From NCBI GenBank assembly GCA_016182965.1, contig JACPFM010000037.1, positions 1 through 55,329 of the forward strand: 55,329 bases of DNA, read 5' to 3'. The stretch comes from Deltaproteobacteria bacterium (lineage in GTDB: Bacteria > Myxococcota_A > Polyangia > Polyangiales > JADJMO01). Positions 26,343-36,900 of this stretch are shown here, piece after piece; the first letter of the stretch is position 1; every line of letters starts with the position of its first letter. The notes beneath the pieces are model-generated. The model was given only the letters and a program-made list of their open reading frames with translations, had not been told where the DNA came from and searched no databases. The translations under genes and the position numbers were made by a program.

Positions 26343-26962
26343 CAGCCGATCTCCAGGATCTCGAAGCGCACCCGATCGCCGACCTGCAGCCGCGCCGGCG
26401 GCGTGCGGCTCGGATCGAACGGCGCGAAGTCGACGGCGCGCCCGACGAGGTTCCAGCCGCCGGGCGAGGGCAGGGGGTAGATGGCCGTGCGCGGCCCGGC
26501 GACGCCGATCGACCGCGCCGGAACGCGCGGCCGGGGCGTCGCGCGGCGCGGTCGCGCGATGCTCGGATCGACGCCGCCGAGGTAGGCGAACCCCGGCAGG
26601 AACCCGATCACCTCGACCACGTACGTCGGCGCCGCGTGCCGCGCGGCGACCTCCTCGATCGAGAGCCCGCTCGCCTCGGCGATCTCCCGGAGATCGGGCC
26701 CGTCGTAGATCGCGCGCACGAGGTGCTCGCGGGTGGCCGCGCCGACGTCGTCGGGGACGCCGGCGGCGAGCGCGCGCTCGATCGCGCCGCGCGTCGCCTC
26801 GGGATCGGCGCCGTCGCAGAGGTGGGCCACCACGCGATCCCAGCCCACGACCGGCTCGAGGACGCCGTCGACCCGCTCGATCGCGCGCGCGACGCGCCGC
26901 GCGTGAACGGCGCCGTCGGCGACGATCTCGACTGCCGCGTCGCCGAACGGGGCGACCTTCAC
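26342..26962 (-). CDS. pxpB: 5-oxoprolinase subunit PxpB (KipI family)
   Basis: 206 residues from GTG 26962, which overlaps the pxpA stop (gtga). Motifs include FGDAAVEIV, VEVIGFLPGFAYLGG and LPSPGGWNLVGRA, all diagnostic of KipI/PxpB. It works with PxpC in the 5-oxoprolinase complex. The frame continues upstream to 27580, but that part shadows pxpA. Confidence 0.92.
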   Translation of the reverse strand: MKVAPFGDAAVEIVADGAVHARRVARAIERVDGVLEPVVGWDRVVAHLCDGADPEATRGAIERALAAGVPDDVGAATREHLVRAIYDGPDLREIAEASGLSIEEVAARHAAPTYVVEVIGFLPGFAYLGGVDPSIARPRRATPRPRVPARSIGVAGPRTAIYPLPSPGGWNLVGRAVDFAPFDPSRTPPARLQVGDRVRFEILEIG

Positions 26963-27678
26963 GCGAGCACCCCCGAAGACGCGAGCGCCTCGCGCACCGC
27001 GCGGGCGATCGCGACCGCGTTGGGGGTGTCGCCGTGCACGCACAGCGTGTCGATCCGCCGCCCGCTCTTTCCCGCGAGGGCGAGCGACACCGCCTGTCGC
27101 GCGGCGGTCGACGGGTCTTCGATCAGCGCCCCGGGCGTGCCGCGCGGCAGCAGCGAGCCGTCGGGGGCGTAGCCGCGATCGGCGAAGCCCTCCGCGATCC
27201 ACCGCAGCCCGCGCGTGGCGGCGCGCGCCGCCATCGGCGAGCCGGGCGGACCGACGATCGCCGCGTCGGCGCCGAGCGTCGTCACCACCGCGTCGAGGAG
27301 CGGCTCGACCAGCTCTGGCCGGCGCGAGAGATCGTGATAGAGCGCGCCGTGCGGCTTCACCGCTCGCACGACGGCCCCGCGCATGGCGGCGATCGAGCGC
27401 AGCGCCGAGCACTGCTCGGCCACGGAACGGGCCACCTCGCTCGGGGCGCGATCGACGCTGCGCCGCCCGAACCCCTCGCGATCGGGGTAGCTGGGGTGCG
27501 CCGCGATGGCCGTGCCCGCGGCGACGGCGAGCGCGACCGCGCGGTCCATCGACGCCACGTCGCCGGCGTGCCCGCCGCACGCCACGTTGACCTGGGTCGC
27601 CAGGCGGTAGAGCTCCTCGGGCTCGCCCGGGAGCTCGCCTAGGTCCACGTTCAGCGTCACCGTCCTTCGGTCAATCAT
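26959..27678 (-). CDS. pxpA: 5-oxoprolinase subunit PxpA (LamB/YcsF family)
   Basis: 239 residues. The beginning has LNVDLGE, then VNVACGGHAGD, AHPSYPDREGFGRR and VKPHGALYHDL, and the end has CVHGDTPNAV; these are the LamB/YcsF signatures. It is the subunit that binds 5-oxoproline. First gene of the pxpABC operon, coupled to pxpB by overlapping stop and start. ATG at 27678 is the only suitable start. Confidence 0.93.
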   Translation of the reverse strand: MIDRRTVTLNVDLGELPGEPEELYRLATQVNVACGGHAGDVASMDRAVALAVAAGTAIAAHPSYPDREGFGRRSVDRAPSEVARSVAEQCSALRSIAAMRGAVVRAVKPHGALYHDLSRRPELVEPLLDAVVTTLGADAAIVGPPGSPMAARAATRGLRWIAEGFADRGYAPDGSLLPRGTPGALIEDPSTAARQAVSLALAGKSGRRIDTLCVHGDTPNAVAIARAVREALASSGVLA

Positions 27679-27774
27679 CGGTCTGGTCGGTGGTGGTTGC
27701 GGGGTCAGCCGGGATCAGCTAGAAAGCGTGCCCCAAATTCTTCTCGGGCCGCGCCCGAGCCGACAGGTGCACCG

Positions 27775-27888
27775 ATGTACATCGTCCTCTCCAAGCAGCC
27801 GCGCAAGACCAACCGCGGCAAGACCAACCGCCTCCGCGCCAAGCTGAAGCGCAAGCAGGTCAAGCGCCTCGCCCGCATGATCAAGTAG
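27775..27888 (+). CDS. Small basic protein (37 residues)
   Basis: A 37-residue frame, MYIVLSKQPRKTNRGKTNR then RLAR and MIK, is very rich in Lys and Arg and looks like a nucleic-acid- or ribosome-binding peptide. A TTGCGG-N17-TAGAAA promoter-like pair at 27697-27725 and a 7-bp hairpin at 27743-27759 lie just upstream. No strong Shine-Dalgarno sequence is seen (AGGTG at 27766). I do not recognise the family. It stands between pxpA and guaB. Confidence 0.5.
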   Translation: MYIVLSKQPRKTNRGKTNRLRAKLKRKQVKRLARMIK

Positions 27889-28019
27889 AGGACGAGGCCA
27901 TGGCGAACCGCGGCGCGCGCTCCGAATCGAACGGGGCCGCGCCGCGCGCGCTTTTGTTACCTTTCCTGCCTTGCCAAAGGGCCCTCGCGGCCCGATTGAC
28001 CACGCCCTCCATGCCATGA

Positions 28020-29516
<1,497 letters not shown>

Positions 29517-29595
29517 TCGCTCGTGCACCGGGGGACCGTCGGGCTACGAGCGATCGAGCTATCCTTCGCTGATCGCCGCCCCGACGCAGCGCCGC

Positions 29596-29901
29596 ATGAC
29601 GGTCGCGGACCTCCTCGCCATCCCCGAGGGGATTCGTCGTCACGAGATCGTCGACGGCGAGCTCGTCCAGAAGGAGGCCGCTTCCGGGCGGCACGGCGGA
29701 GCCCAGGCGCGGCTCTCGCGGAAGCTCGGTCCCTATGACCGGAGCCCCGGCGGTCGCCTCCCCGGCGGCTGGTGGTTCGCGAGCGAGGTCGAGGTCCAGC
29801 TCGCGGCCGACGAGGTGTATCGCCCCGACATCGTGGGCTGGCGTCGCGAGAACCTCGCCGCGCTGCCGACCGAGGTCCCGATCGTCGTGCGGCCGGACTG
29901 G
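29596..29901 (+). pseudogene. Uma2-family (DUF820) endonuclease-like gene, 3' half missing
   Basis: The first about 102 residues are a normal Uma2 N-terminus: MTVADLLAIPEG, RHEIVDGELVQKEA, WWFASEVEVQLAADEVYRPDIVGWRRE, ending at VRPDW. In the intact copy at 30701-31276 this point is followed by CCEVLSP, but here the sequence changes abruptly near 29901 into the antisense of a helicase gene. The frame stays open to 30537 only as a shadow. The Uma2 PD-(D/E)xK core is therefore incomplete and the gene is dead. Confidence 0.75.
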
Positions 29902-30626
29902 AGCCCGCTCGTTTCGGCCGCGCGCGCGACCGGCCTCAGCAGCGCCTCGAGCAGCGGTCGATCGCGCGCCGACGCGTACTCGCGGAGCGCCTCGCCGAGG
30001 AGCCGGTGGCGTACGCGCGCGCTGCCAGATTCTTGGGAACTCACGAGGCCGGCGGCGTACGTCGCGAGGAAGGCGAACGGATGCTCCGGATCGGACTTGT
30101 TCTCGGCGAGGTGGAAGCACACCCGGCCGACGACCGACAGGTGCGGCGCGGCGCGGGCGAGGAAGGCTTCGAGCGCGCCGTCGGCGGCCGAGCGCAGGGC
30201 GAGCTCGGTCCTGCGCGCGAGCGCTTCGACGAGCTCCTCGGTGACGTACTCCGCGCCCGGCATCGGCGGCACGCGCGCGACCAGCGCGACGAGCTGCTCG
30301 CGATCGAGGGCGAGCTCGTCGCCGGCGTCGAACGCGCGCGGGTTCGCGCGACCGGCGTCGACCGCCAGCCGCCCGATCGCGCGGCCGAAGTCCCATGACG
30401 GCGCGAGCTCGCCCGAAAAGAGCGCGAGCGCGAGCAGCGACGACGCCTCGTCGTCACGCGCGAGCGGGGCCGCGGCCTCGGCGAAGACCGGCTCGTCGGC
30501 CGCCTCGCCGGAAGGGGCGAGGTGGAGGTGGCCGTGAGGCGACAGCGCGAGCGAGGGCACCGCCGTCGCGTAGGCGGAGGCACGCGCGGCGTCCAGTGCG
30601 CGACGGCCGTCGAGGCGACCGTTCAC
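29901..30626 (-). pseudogene. SNF2/DEAD-box helicase-like gene, N-terminal part only
   Basis: From GTG 30626 the minus strand reads about 240 residues like the N-terminal region of a myxobacterial SNF2-family helicase: LALSPHGHLHLAPSGE, LLALALFSGELAPSWDF, FHLAENKSDPEHPFAFLATY, LLRPVARAAETSG. No helicase motif is reached. At about 29901 it runs into the antisense of the truncated Uma2 gene, so both genes lost their 3' parts at one junction. The family assignment rests on memory of the family and is moderate. Confidence 0.6.
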
Positions 30627-30662
30627 GGACGTCCATGAACGGGTTCACGGACGTCCGTGAAC
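30621..30662. promoter_or_regulatory. Twin 20-bp palindromes, probable operator pair
   Basis: 30643-30662 is a perfect palindrome, GTTCACGGACGTCCGTGAAC. 30621-30640 is the same sequence with one changed base. The centres are 22 bp apart, two helical turns. The first overlaps the GTG of the broken helicase gene and the pair lies about 40 bases before the Uma2 start at 30701. It looks like a double binding site for a dimeric regulator. Confidence 0.65.
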
Positions 30663-30700
30663 GGAACCGAAGACGTCGCGATCTCGGGTACGCTGTCGCG

Positions 30701-31276
30701 GTGAGCGCAGCGGCACGACCGAGACCGTTCGAGGACCTGTATCGCGAGATCCAGCAGCTGCCCGAGGGACAGCGCGGCGAAATCCTCGATGTCGGCGAGA
30801 TCCACGTCACCATGGGTCGCCCGGGGCGCCCGCATCGCCACGCGGCGAAGGTGCTCCAAGGCGATCTCAACGGCGTCGATCGGGCGATGGGCGGCACCGG
30901 ATGGTGGATCGAGGTCGAGCCCGAGGTTCGCTTCGGCGAGCGCCTCCTCGATCCCGACCTCGCGGGCTGGCGCGTCGAACGCGTTCCGGTGATGCCTCGG
31001 GAGAACCCGATCACGGTTCCACCGGATTGGTGCTGCGAGGTGCTGTCCCCGCGAACGCGACGCGACGACCGGCGGAAGAAGCTCCCGATCTACGTGCGCG
31101 CGGGGGTAGCGCAAATATGGCTGGTCGATCCAGAGGCGCGGCTCATCGAGGTGTTCGTGCCCGTCGATGGCAATCCGACGTTGATCGCCACCGCGTCCGA
31201 CGAGGAGCCCATCCGTTTGCCGCCGTTCGAGCTCGATCTGCATCCCGTCCGCTACTGGCTCGACGAGGGCACCTGA
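30701..31276 (+). CDS. Uma2-family (DUF820) putative restriction-endonuclease-like protein
   Basis: 191 residues from GTG 30701. Family motifs: FEDLYREIQQLPEGQRGEIL at the start, WWIEVEPEVRF, LDPDLAGWRVERVP, PPDWCCEVLSPRTRRDDR and VAQIWLVDPEARLIEVF. These outline a PD-(D/E)xK fold (ExE, D, E, K-like positions). Uma2 proteins are very abundant in myxobacteria and cyanobacteria and their role is not established. An intact relative of the truncated copy 1.1 kb upstream. Confidence 0.85.
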   Translation: MSAAARPRPFEDLYREIQQLPEGQRGEILDVGEIHVTMGRPGRPHRHAAKVLQGDLNGVDRAMGGTGWWIEVEPEVRFGERLLDPDLAGWRVERVPVMPRENPITVPPDWCCEVLSPRTRRDDRRKKLPIYVRAGVAQIWLVDPEARLIEVFVPVDGNPTLIATASDEEPIRLPPFELDLHPVRYWLDEGT

Positions 31277-31561
31277 GCAGGGGTCCTGGGTCATGCGCGG
31301 TCTCCGGCCGCGCGGCCCGCTTGTCGGCCAGCGCGGCCTCCTCGGCGGTCGACCACCCGCTCGTGCCCTCGCGATCGTCGGCGAAGCGGAGGCGCTGCCC
31401 CTCGTCGGTCGCGAAGGCCCACGCCTCGAGCGACTCGAGGAAGAACGCTTGCAGGCTAGCACGCGGGTGCGCTCGCCCCCTCTCGGCCACTGCGACGGCC
31501 CGGTTGCGTGCGCGCCTTCACGCCGGTTACAGCGCGCGGTGAGCGTGCTTCGCGCTCGCGC

Positions 31562-32062
31562 ATGCCGTTCGCGCCCCTCGCTTCGGTGCTCCCCGATCTG
31601 GCCGCCCGTGAGACACGCGCCCTCTACACGACCAACGACGACGGCACGCGTGGCGAGGGGTTCGCGTTCACCGAAATGTTCTGCGACGAGCCCCGGTGCG
31701 ACTGCCGGCGCGTGGTCTTCCAGGTGCTCTCCGCCGACGACCCCGACGTGCTGCTCGCGACCCTCACCTACGGCTGGGAGCCCGAGAGCTTCTACCGCAA
31801 GTGGGCGGGCTTCCCGCTCGGCGACGACGACATCGAGGAGCTCAAGGGTCCGGCGTTCATGCGGTTCGCCCCGCAGTCACCCGAGGCCGAGCGGATGCTC
31901 GTGCATCTGCGGCAGCTGCTCGCCGATCCGGGCTACGTCGAGCGCGTCGTCCGCCACTACCGCCTGTTCCGCGAGGCGGTCGACGCCAAGGCCCTCGTGA
32001 AGCCGCGCTCGGTGATCTCGGGCTGGCGGAGCTCGTCGCGCAAGCGCCGTTCGAGAAGGTGA
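31562..32062 (+). CDS. Conserved hypothetical protein
   Basis: 166 residues from ATG 31562. A central motif FTEMFCDEPRCDCRRVVFQV has a CxxxxCxC pattern suited to metal binding. It is followed by a helical part (YGWEPESFYRKW, SPEAERMLVHLRQLL) and a basic C-terminus. I do not recognise a named family. The 285 bases before it, between the Uma2 gene and this start, hold no gene I can support. Confidence 0.6.
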   Translation: MPFAPLASVLPDLAARETRALYTTNDDGTRGEGFAFTEMFCDEPRCDCRRVVFQVLSADDPDVLLATLTYGWEPESFYRKWAGFPLGDDDIEELKGPAFMRFAPQSPEAERMLVHLRQLLADPGYVERVVRHYRLFREAVDAKALVKPRSVISGWRSSSRKRRSRR

Positions 32063-32200
32063 GCGGGCGGGCGCGGGCCACGGTCACATCGCCGCGCTGG
32101 GCAAGTACCGAGCGCGCGGTCGACGGGCGCACGTCGAGCGGACGCCGAACGCTTCGTGGCGACGAACGATCGCCGATCCGCCGCTCGAAGAAGCGGGCAC

Positions 32201-32264
32201 GGGGGGCTGGGAACTCGAAGCGTCCTTGGGGGGCTAGGAACTCGAAGCGTCCTTGGCGGATTCC
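32201..32264 (+). repeat. Tandem 27-bp repeat, member of a local repeat family
   Basis: Two 27-base units at 32201-32227 and 32228-32254 differ at one base (GGGGGGCT[G/A]GGAACTCG, then AAGCGTCCTT) and are followed by GGCGGATTCC. The second unit plus this tail reappears in inverted orientation, twice, at 33141-33268. Read in frame it gives a repeated NSKRPW peptide. Confidence 0.8.
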
Positions 32265-32542
32265 ACGGCAGGAGGTTACATAAGGCTCAGATTATGCGCA
32301 GTTCACTCCGGACGGTCGCAGGGTGGATCGGGGGCGGCGGGCGTCTCTCGTGGCGATCCACTCGGTCACGCCCCCGCTTGGCGCCTGCCCGAGTCGGCCG
32401 CGCTGCCGCAACCGCGAAGCTACTGGCATGCGGTTGCACAGCTGCCAAGCGGTCGGCTCTCCCTCGGCGCGTTGGGCTTCGGTGATCTCGACGGAACAAC
32501 GAGGCGATCTGCGACTGCAGGACGGCGCCTGCCCGGCCCCCG
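32265..32542. other. Non-coding stretch between repeat and pseudogene
   Basis: It starts with AAGGCTCAGATTATGCGCA at 32282-32300. No frame shows recognisable protein similarity. With 32063-32200 it forms a roughly 480-base stretch without a supported gene, apart from the tandem repeat. Confidence 0.4.
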
Positions 32543-33141
32543 TCAGAAGTCGCTGATGCGATCGACGAACGCCGGGATGTCGATGAACGGGTTTCGGTTC
32601 TTCTGGTACTTGGCGGCGATCTTGTCGGCGCGCGCGAGCTCCGCCTCGTCGACCGGATCGAGTCGATGCCAGGAGCGGAGCGAGACCTCCTGCTTCGAGT
32701 CGATCGCGAGGGAGTACACGATGGAGAAGTAGAACATCGCGCGCGCGACGTTCCCTTTGTGGACGAGCCGTGGCTCGAACACACGCAGACCGTCGGCGTC
32801 GCCGCCGACCTTGCTCCCGCTGGCGTCGTCCCACAGACGATCGACGCGCACCACGACGCCAAAGGGGCTGTTTCCACGGCTGCTGTTCACGTCCGAGCGC
32901 GTCGGGAACAGGTTGTACAAATCACTTCGGGCTGGCTCCGATCCCGCGCCAAGGCTCTGTGGCCAGGTGTGCTCTTTGTTGAGCCCGAACCGCCGGCGCT
33001 CTTTGCGCCGGTGTAGACGCACTCGACGATGCCGTCGCGGCTGTCGAGGTCGTTCATGATCGGCGAAGTGGTGTTGCCATACCAAGAGAGACGCCCCGCA
33101 TGCTCGCGCCAGCTTTCATTCCGTCCTGCATGAACTGCGTC
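32543..33141 (-). pseudogene. Endonuclease I (EndA/NucM-like) pseudogene
   Basis: The minus strand encodes the end of an endonuclease I: NKEHTWPQSLG, ARSDLYNLFPTRSDVNSSRGN and NPFIDIPAFVDRI, which include the His-Asn-type catalytic region. Upstream the family sequence continues in another frame (LSWYGNTTSPIMNDLDSRDG and IVECVYTGAKSAG), so a frameshift lies near 32980-33000. That frame is cut by a stop at the edge of the repeat at 33141, so the signal peptide and N-terminus are missing. Truncated and frameshifted, it should be inactive. Confidence 0.8.
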
Positions 33142-33268
33142 AACTGAACTCTATGTAAACTCGAACGCTGGAATCCGCCAGGGACGCTTGGACTCCTTAC
33201 CCCCCAACTGAACTCTATGTAACTCGAACGCTGGAATCCGCCAGGGACGCTTGGACTCCTTACCCCCC
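33141..33268 (-). repeat. Tandem 64-bp repeat, inverted relative to 32201-32264
   Basis: Two units at 33141-33204 and 33205-33268 are nearly identical (one base length difference), each running from CAACTGAACTCTATGTAA to a run of C. Positions 33170-33205 match the reverse complement of 32228-32264 over about 36 bases with a handful of differences. On the minus strand both units read ESKRPWRIPAFE. One side abuts the cut endonuclease gene, the other the cut tetR copy. Confidence 0.85.
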
Positions 33269-33745
33269 CTCGACGCGGCGACGGTGTTGTTCGCGGAGCG
33301 CGGGCCGGCGCAGGTGTCAGTGAAGGACATCGCCGCGCACGCCGGCGTGAACCACGGCCTCGTCCACCGCCACTTCGGCTCCAAGGAGGCGCTGCTCCGC
33401 GCGGTGATGGAGCGGCTGGTCCGGCGCATCGAGGCGGCGCTGCCCAGCGAAGACGATCAGCTCGTCGAGGCCATCGATCACGCCTTCCACGGCACGCGCG
33501 AGCAGGGCGCGTACTTCCGCATCCTCGCGCACGCGCTGCTCGCCGGCGAGGACCCGACCACCATGCAGGACCGCTTTCCGGTGGCCGCGCGCCTCGTGCG
33601 CATCGCGAAGCGCGAGGGCCTCGACGACCCGAAGCGCATGGTGTCGGCGATGCTCTCCGCCGGCCTCGGCTGGCTGCTGTTCGAGCCTTGGATCCGCGCG
33701 TCCACCGGCTACCGGGCGAAGAAGCCGCCGTTCGTGCGCCACTAG
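33269..33745 (+). pseudogene. Truncated TetR-family regulator copy
   Basis: From LDAATVLFAERGPAQVSVKD to PPFVRH this is almost the same protein as the TetR at 11642-12154, about nine residues in ten identical. The first 13 or so residues (MKPRGREAVEEAL) are gone: homology begins exactly where the 64-bp repeat ends. A TTG at 33251 inside the repeat could restart translation and the HTH is still present, so residual activity cannot be excluded. Its metallo-hydrolase partner is absent here. Confidence 0.8.
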
Positions 33746-33904
33746 CGACGCGCTTCGTCGCTTCTCGGGCCAGCGCTTGCCGCCGTGGGCCAGCTGTGCC
33801 GGAAGTGGCCAGGGGCTGCCCGGCCAAACCGGCTGAACGATGCGCGCTGCGAACGGATCATGTTGCGCAGCGCGGGCACGGAGTCGTAGGGTCCGATCCC
33901 TCCG

Positions 33905-36900
33905 ATGAGACTGACGGCGATCACGACGTGGGCCCTTGCTGCTGTTGTCACCGCGTTCGCGTTTTCCTGCGGCCCTGACGCGCGCGATGGGGCAGCAGTT
34001 GACGAGGCAACCGCCTCAGCCAGCCAGGCCCTGAGCGCTGACTCGGGTGCTGGGAGCGATGTTGGTACTGGAGGCGACGCCGGCGTCTTCTCCGCCGAGC
34101 GCTTCCGAGCGGCCGCGGCGTGTCCCACGTGCGCCGTCCTACACAGCGCACGGCTGAATTTGCCGGAGACGAAGGTCAAGGCGGCATCGGCCAAGCTGCG
34201 CGCGCCCGACGGCACCTTTCGCGGCGTCACCATCGACGACGGTGACCACGTTCATGACGAGCGAGTGCTCCTCGCGGCCGAAAGGAGCGCGGCGAGCGCG
34301 AAGTACGGGAAGCTGCGGCCCGAGCTCTTTCAGTGGGTCGCCAAGGCGAGCGCTTCGGATCGCGCGTGGGTCTGGATTCGCGTGCGAGTAGCACTGGACA
34401 TGGCTCGTCGGGAAGACGTGGCGAAGCCTTGGCCCGCGGAGGCGCGCGCCAAAGTCGCGAGCACCGTCGCTGCCGCGACCGGTCCGGTGGAGGCGTGGAT
34501 CAAGAAGAACGCGCCTGAGGTTCGGTTCGGCGACGGCGGCGGCCCGATCCTTCGCGCGGAGCTGACTGCTGCTCAGGTTCAGGCACTCGCATCACTGCCG
34601 CAGGTCGCCGAGCTGGGGACCGACCAGTACCCGGGCTCACGAGCCGGTGAGCCTTGGGGGTCGAGCTCGCAATGGGGCGCCACGCTGCGGCTCGCGCAGG
34701 CCCACGCGCTCGGTCTGGGGAGCGGTGCGACCGTGTGCGTCAAGGAGAACACGCGACCAGACGCTCTGACGGCCTCTCGCCTCCAGATTGACCTCTGGGC
34801 GAACCCGACCGGCGCAACGTCCTCGCATGCGGGCTGGACCACGGGGCTGATCCGCAACACCGATCCGAGCCCTTACACCAGCGTCGCGCCGCTCGCGCGC
34901 ATCCTGATGGGCAACTGGTCGACGGACGCATCGAGCTCGATCGACGTGTTCTGCTCGAACAACGGGGCGCCGACGATGAGCTACAGCCACTCCATGTCGG
35001 GCGCCTCGGCGGGCCCGCTGGGTGGGACCGACATGCAGCACGACTGGCTGGCCAAGACCCCGCCATGGAGCCTCGTCGTCGCTGCCTCCGGCGACATCGA
35101 CTGGTGGACGGGAGACGCATACGTCGGCAACCGCGGGTTCAATGGGTTGGTCGTCGGCGGCGTGATGGACATGAACACCGCCGACCGCAGCGACGACCTA
35201 TTCGACGAGTCGAGCGCGTGGCTGAACCCTACGACTGCGCACAACGACTACGAGCTTCCGCACGTCGCCGCGCCCACCTCGGCGACGGCCGTCGGCGTAT
35301 CTTCAGCCGGGACCAGTGCCGGGACGGCGATGGTGTCCGGGATGGCAGCGCTCATCGACGGCTTGGCTGGCGATCTCGTCGGCTGGCCCGAAGGCAAGCG
35401 CGCGGTTGTGCTCGCCACCGCAACGGGGCGCGCCGATCAGGGTCTGTTCACCAGACTCGACTGGCTCGACGACAAGATCGGCGCGGGCGTCGTCGACGCT
35501 TACCAGGCGGCTGACCTAGCAGCGATGTCGAACAGCGTGAGCAGCGCCGGAAACGTGTCCGCCACGAACGGACGCTTCGGGAGCTCGCTCTGGTTCGCGT
35601 CTGACGTCACGAACGGCTACGTGAACCACACCTGGAAGGTCCCGGTCACCCAGAATGGTCGCTTACGCGTGGCGCTCGCGTGGGACGCCTCGGCGAACTG
35701 CAGCGGAACCGGCGGCACATGCCAAGGCGACGTCATCGACGCCGATCTGGACCTCCACATCTACCGCACGACGGCCGCCGGCTACGAGATCTCCGGGACC
35801 GAGGTCTGCTCGTCGGCGACCTATGACAGTACGTGGGAGGCCTGTGACATCTCGGTCGCCGCGGGCGAGACCTACCTCATTGCAATCGGCATGTGGTCGA
35901 GCAACGCGCTCAGCACCTACTACGGTCTCGCGTGGTACCAGTACCGTCAACCGAGCGGCGAGCTCTGCGCGTCTCCTACCGATTGCGCGACGGGCATCTG
36001 CACTGCGGGGCGATGCGGGTGCACCAGCGACACGCAGTGCGCAGACCGGTTCTGCAGCGGCTCGGGCCAGTGCACGACGCGGCAATCGTTCGGATCCCCG
36101 TGCACGCGTGCCGCCGAGTGCAATACGGGGTTCTGCGCCGATGGCGTGTGCTGCAATGATGCGTGCGCCGGCACCTGCAACTCGTGCCTCGGCACGTACA
36201 CCGGCAGTGTCGACGGGGTGTGCGGTCCGACGAGGGACGACGTCGATCCTCGGTCCCAGTGCGCGCTGGCCGCGTGCGTTGGTGGCGTCCGCACGGAGGC
36301 GTGGGTCTGCAACGGCAGTGGCGGTTGCAGGTCCGACGGCACGACTTCGTGCGGTGGCTTCGCGTGCGGCACGACCAGCACCTGTGCAACGACATGCTCG
36401 GCGGACGCCGCCTGCATGCCCGGGTTCTGGTGCACCGGCGTGCCGGCCGGCTGCAACGCGGTCTGGCCCGCTCCGTCGCTCACGTGGGAGCAGGACTCGA
36501 CGACCAGCGCCAAGCTGTCGTGGAGCGCCGCCCATGCGGCGACGACGAGCTACCGCATCTACAAGGATGACGTTCAAGTCGGCACGACGAGCGGAACCAC
36601 CCGGACCTGGGTTGCCGGTGGGCTCACGGCGGACGTGCAGTATTCCTTCCGGGTCGAGGCCGAGAATGGGGCGGGTAGTGTAAGCACCACGGGACCGAGG
36701 ACCTTCGTTAGCACAGCGGCCGTCCCGACTCTGACCCCACCGCCAACAAGTGCGTTCGACCCGACGATCGCGACCGACACCTTCGCCGCTGCCAAGTTTC
36801 TGTACGCCGAGCCCGGCGCGGTCCAGACCGATGTCGTGAGCGACCAGATTACTGCGGAGCGCGTCGCGATCCTCCGCGGTGTCGTGCGATCGGGCGCACT

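Noticed and set aside
31300..31490. Minus-strand frame reading FFLESLEAWAFATDEGQRLRF as a possible gene relic
   Set aside because: Short, with no recognised family and no start or boundary I can support.
32282..32300. AAGGCTCAGATTATGCGCA as an insertion-sequence end
   Set aside because: No matching inverted partner or target duplication was found within the window.
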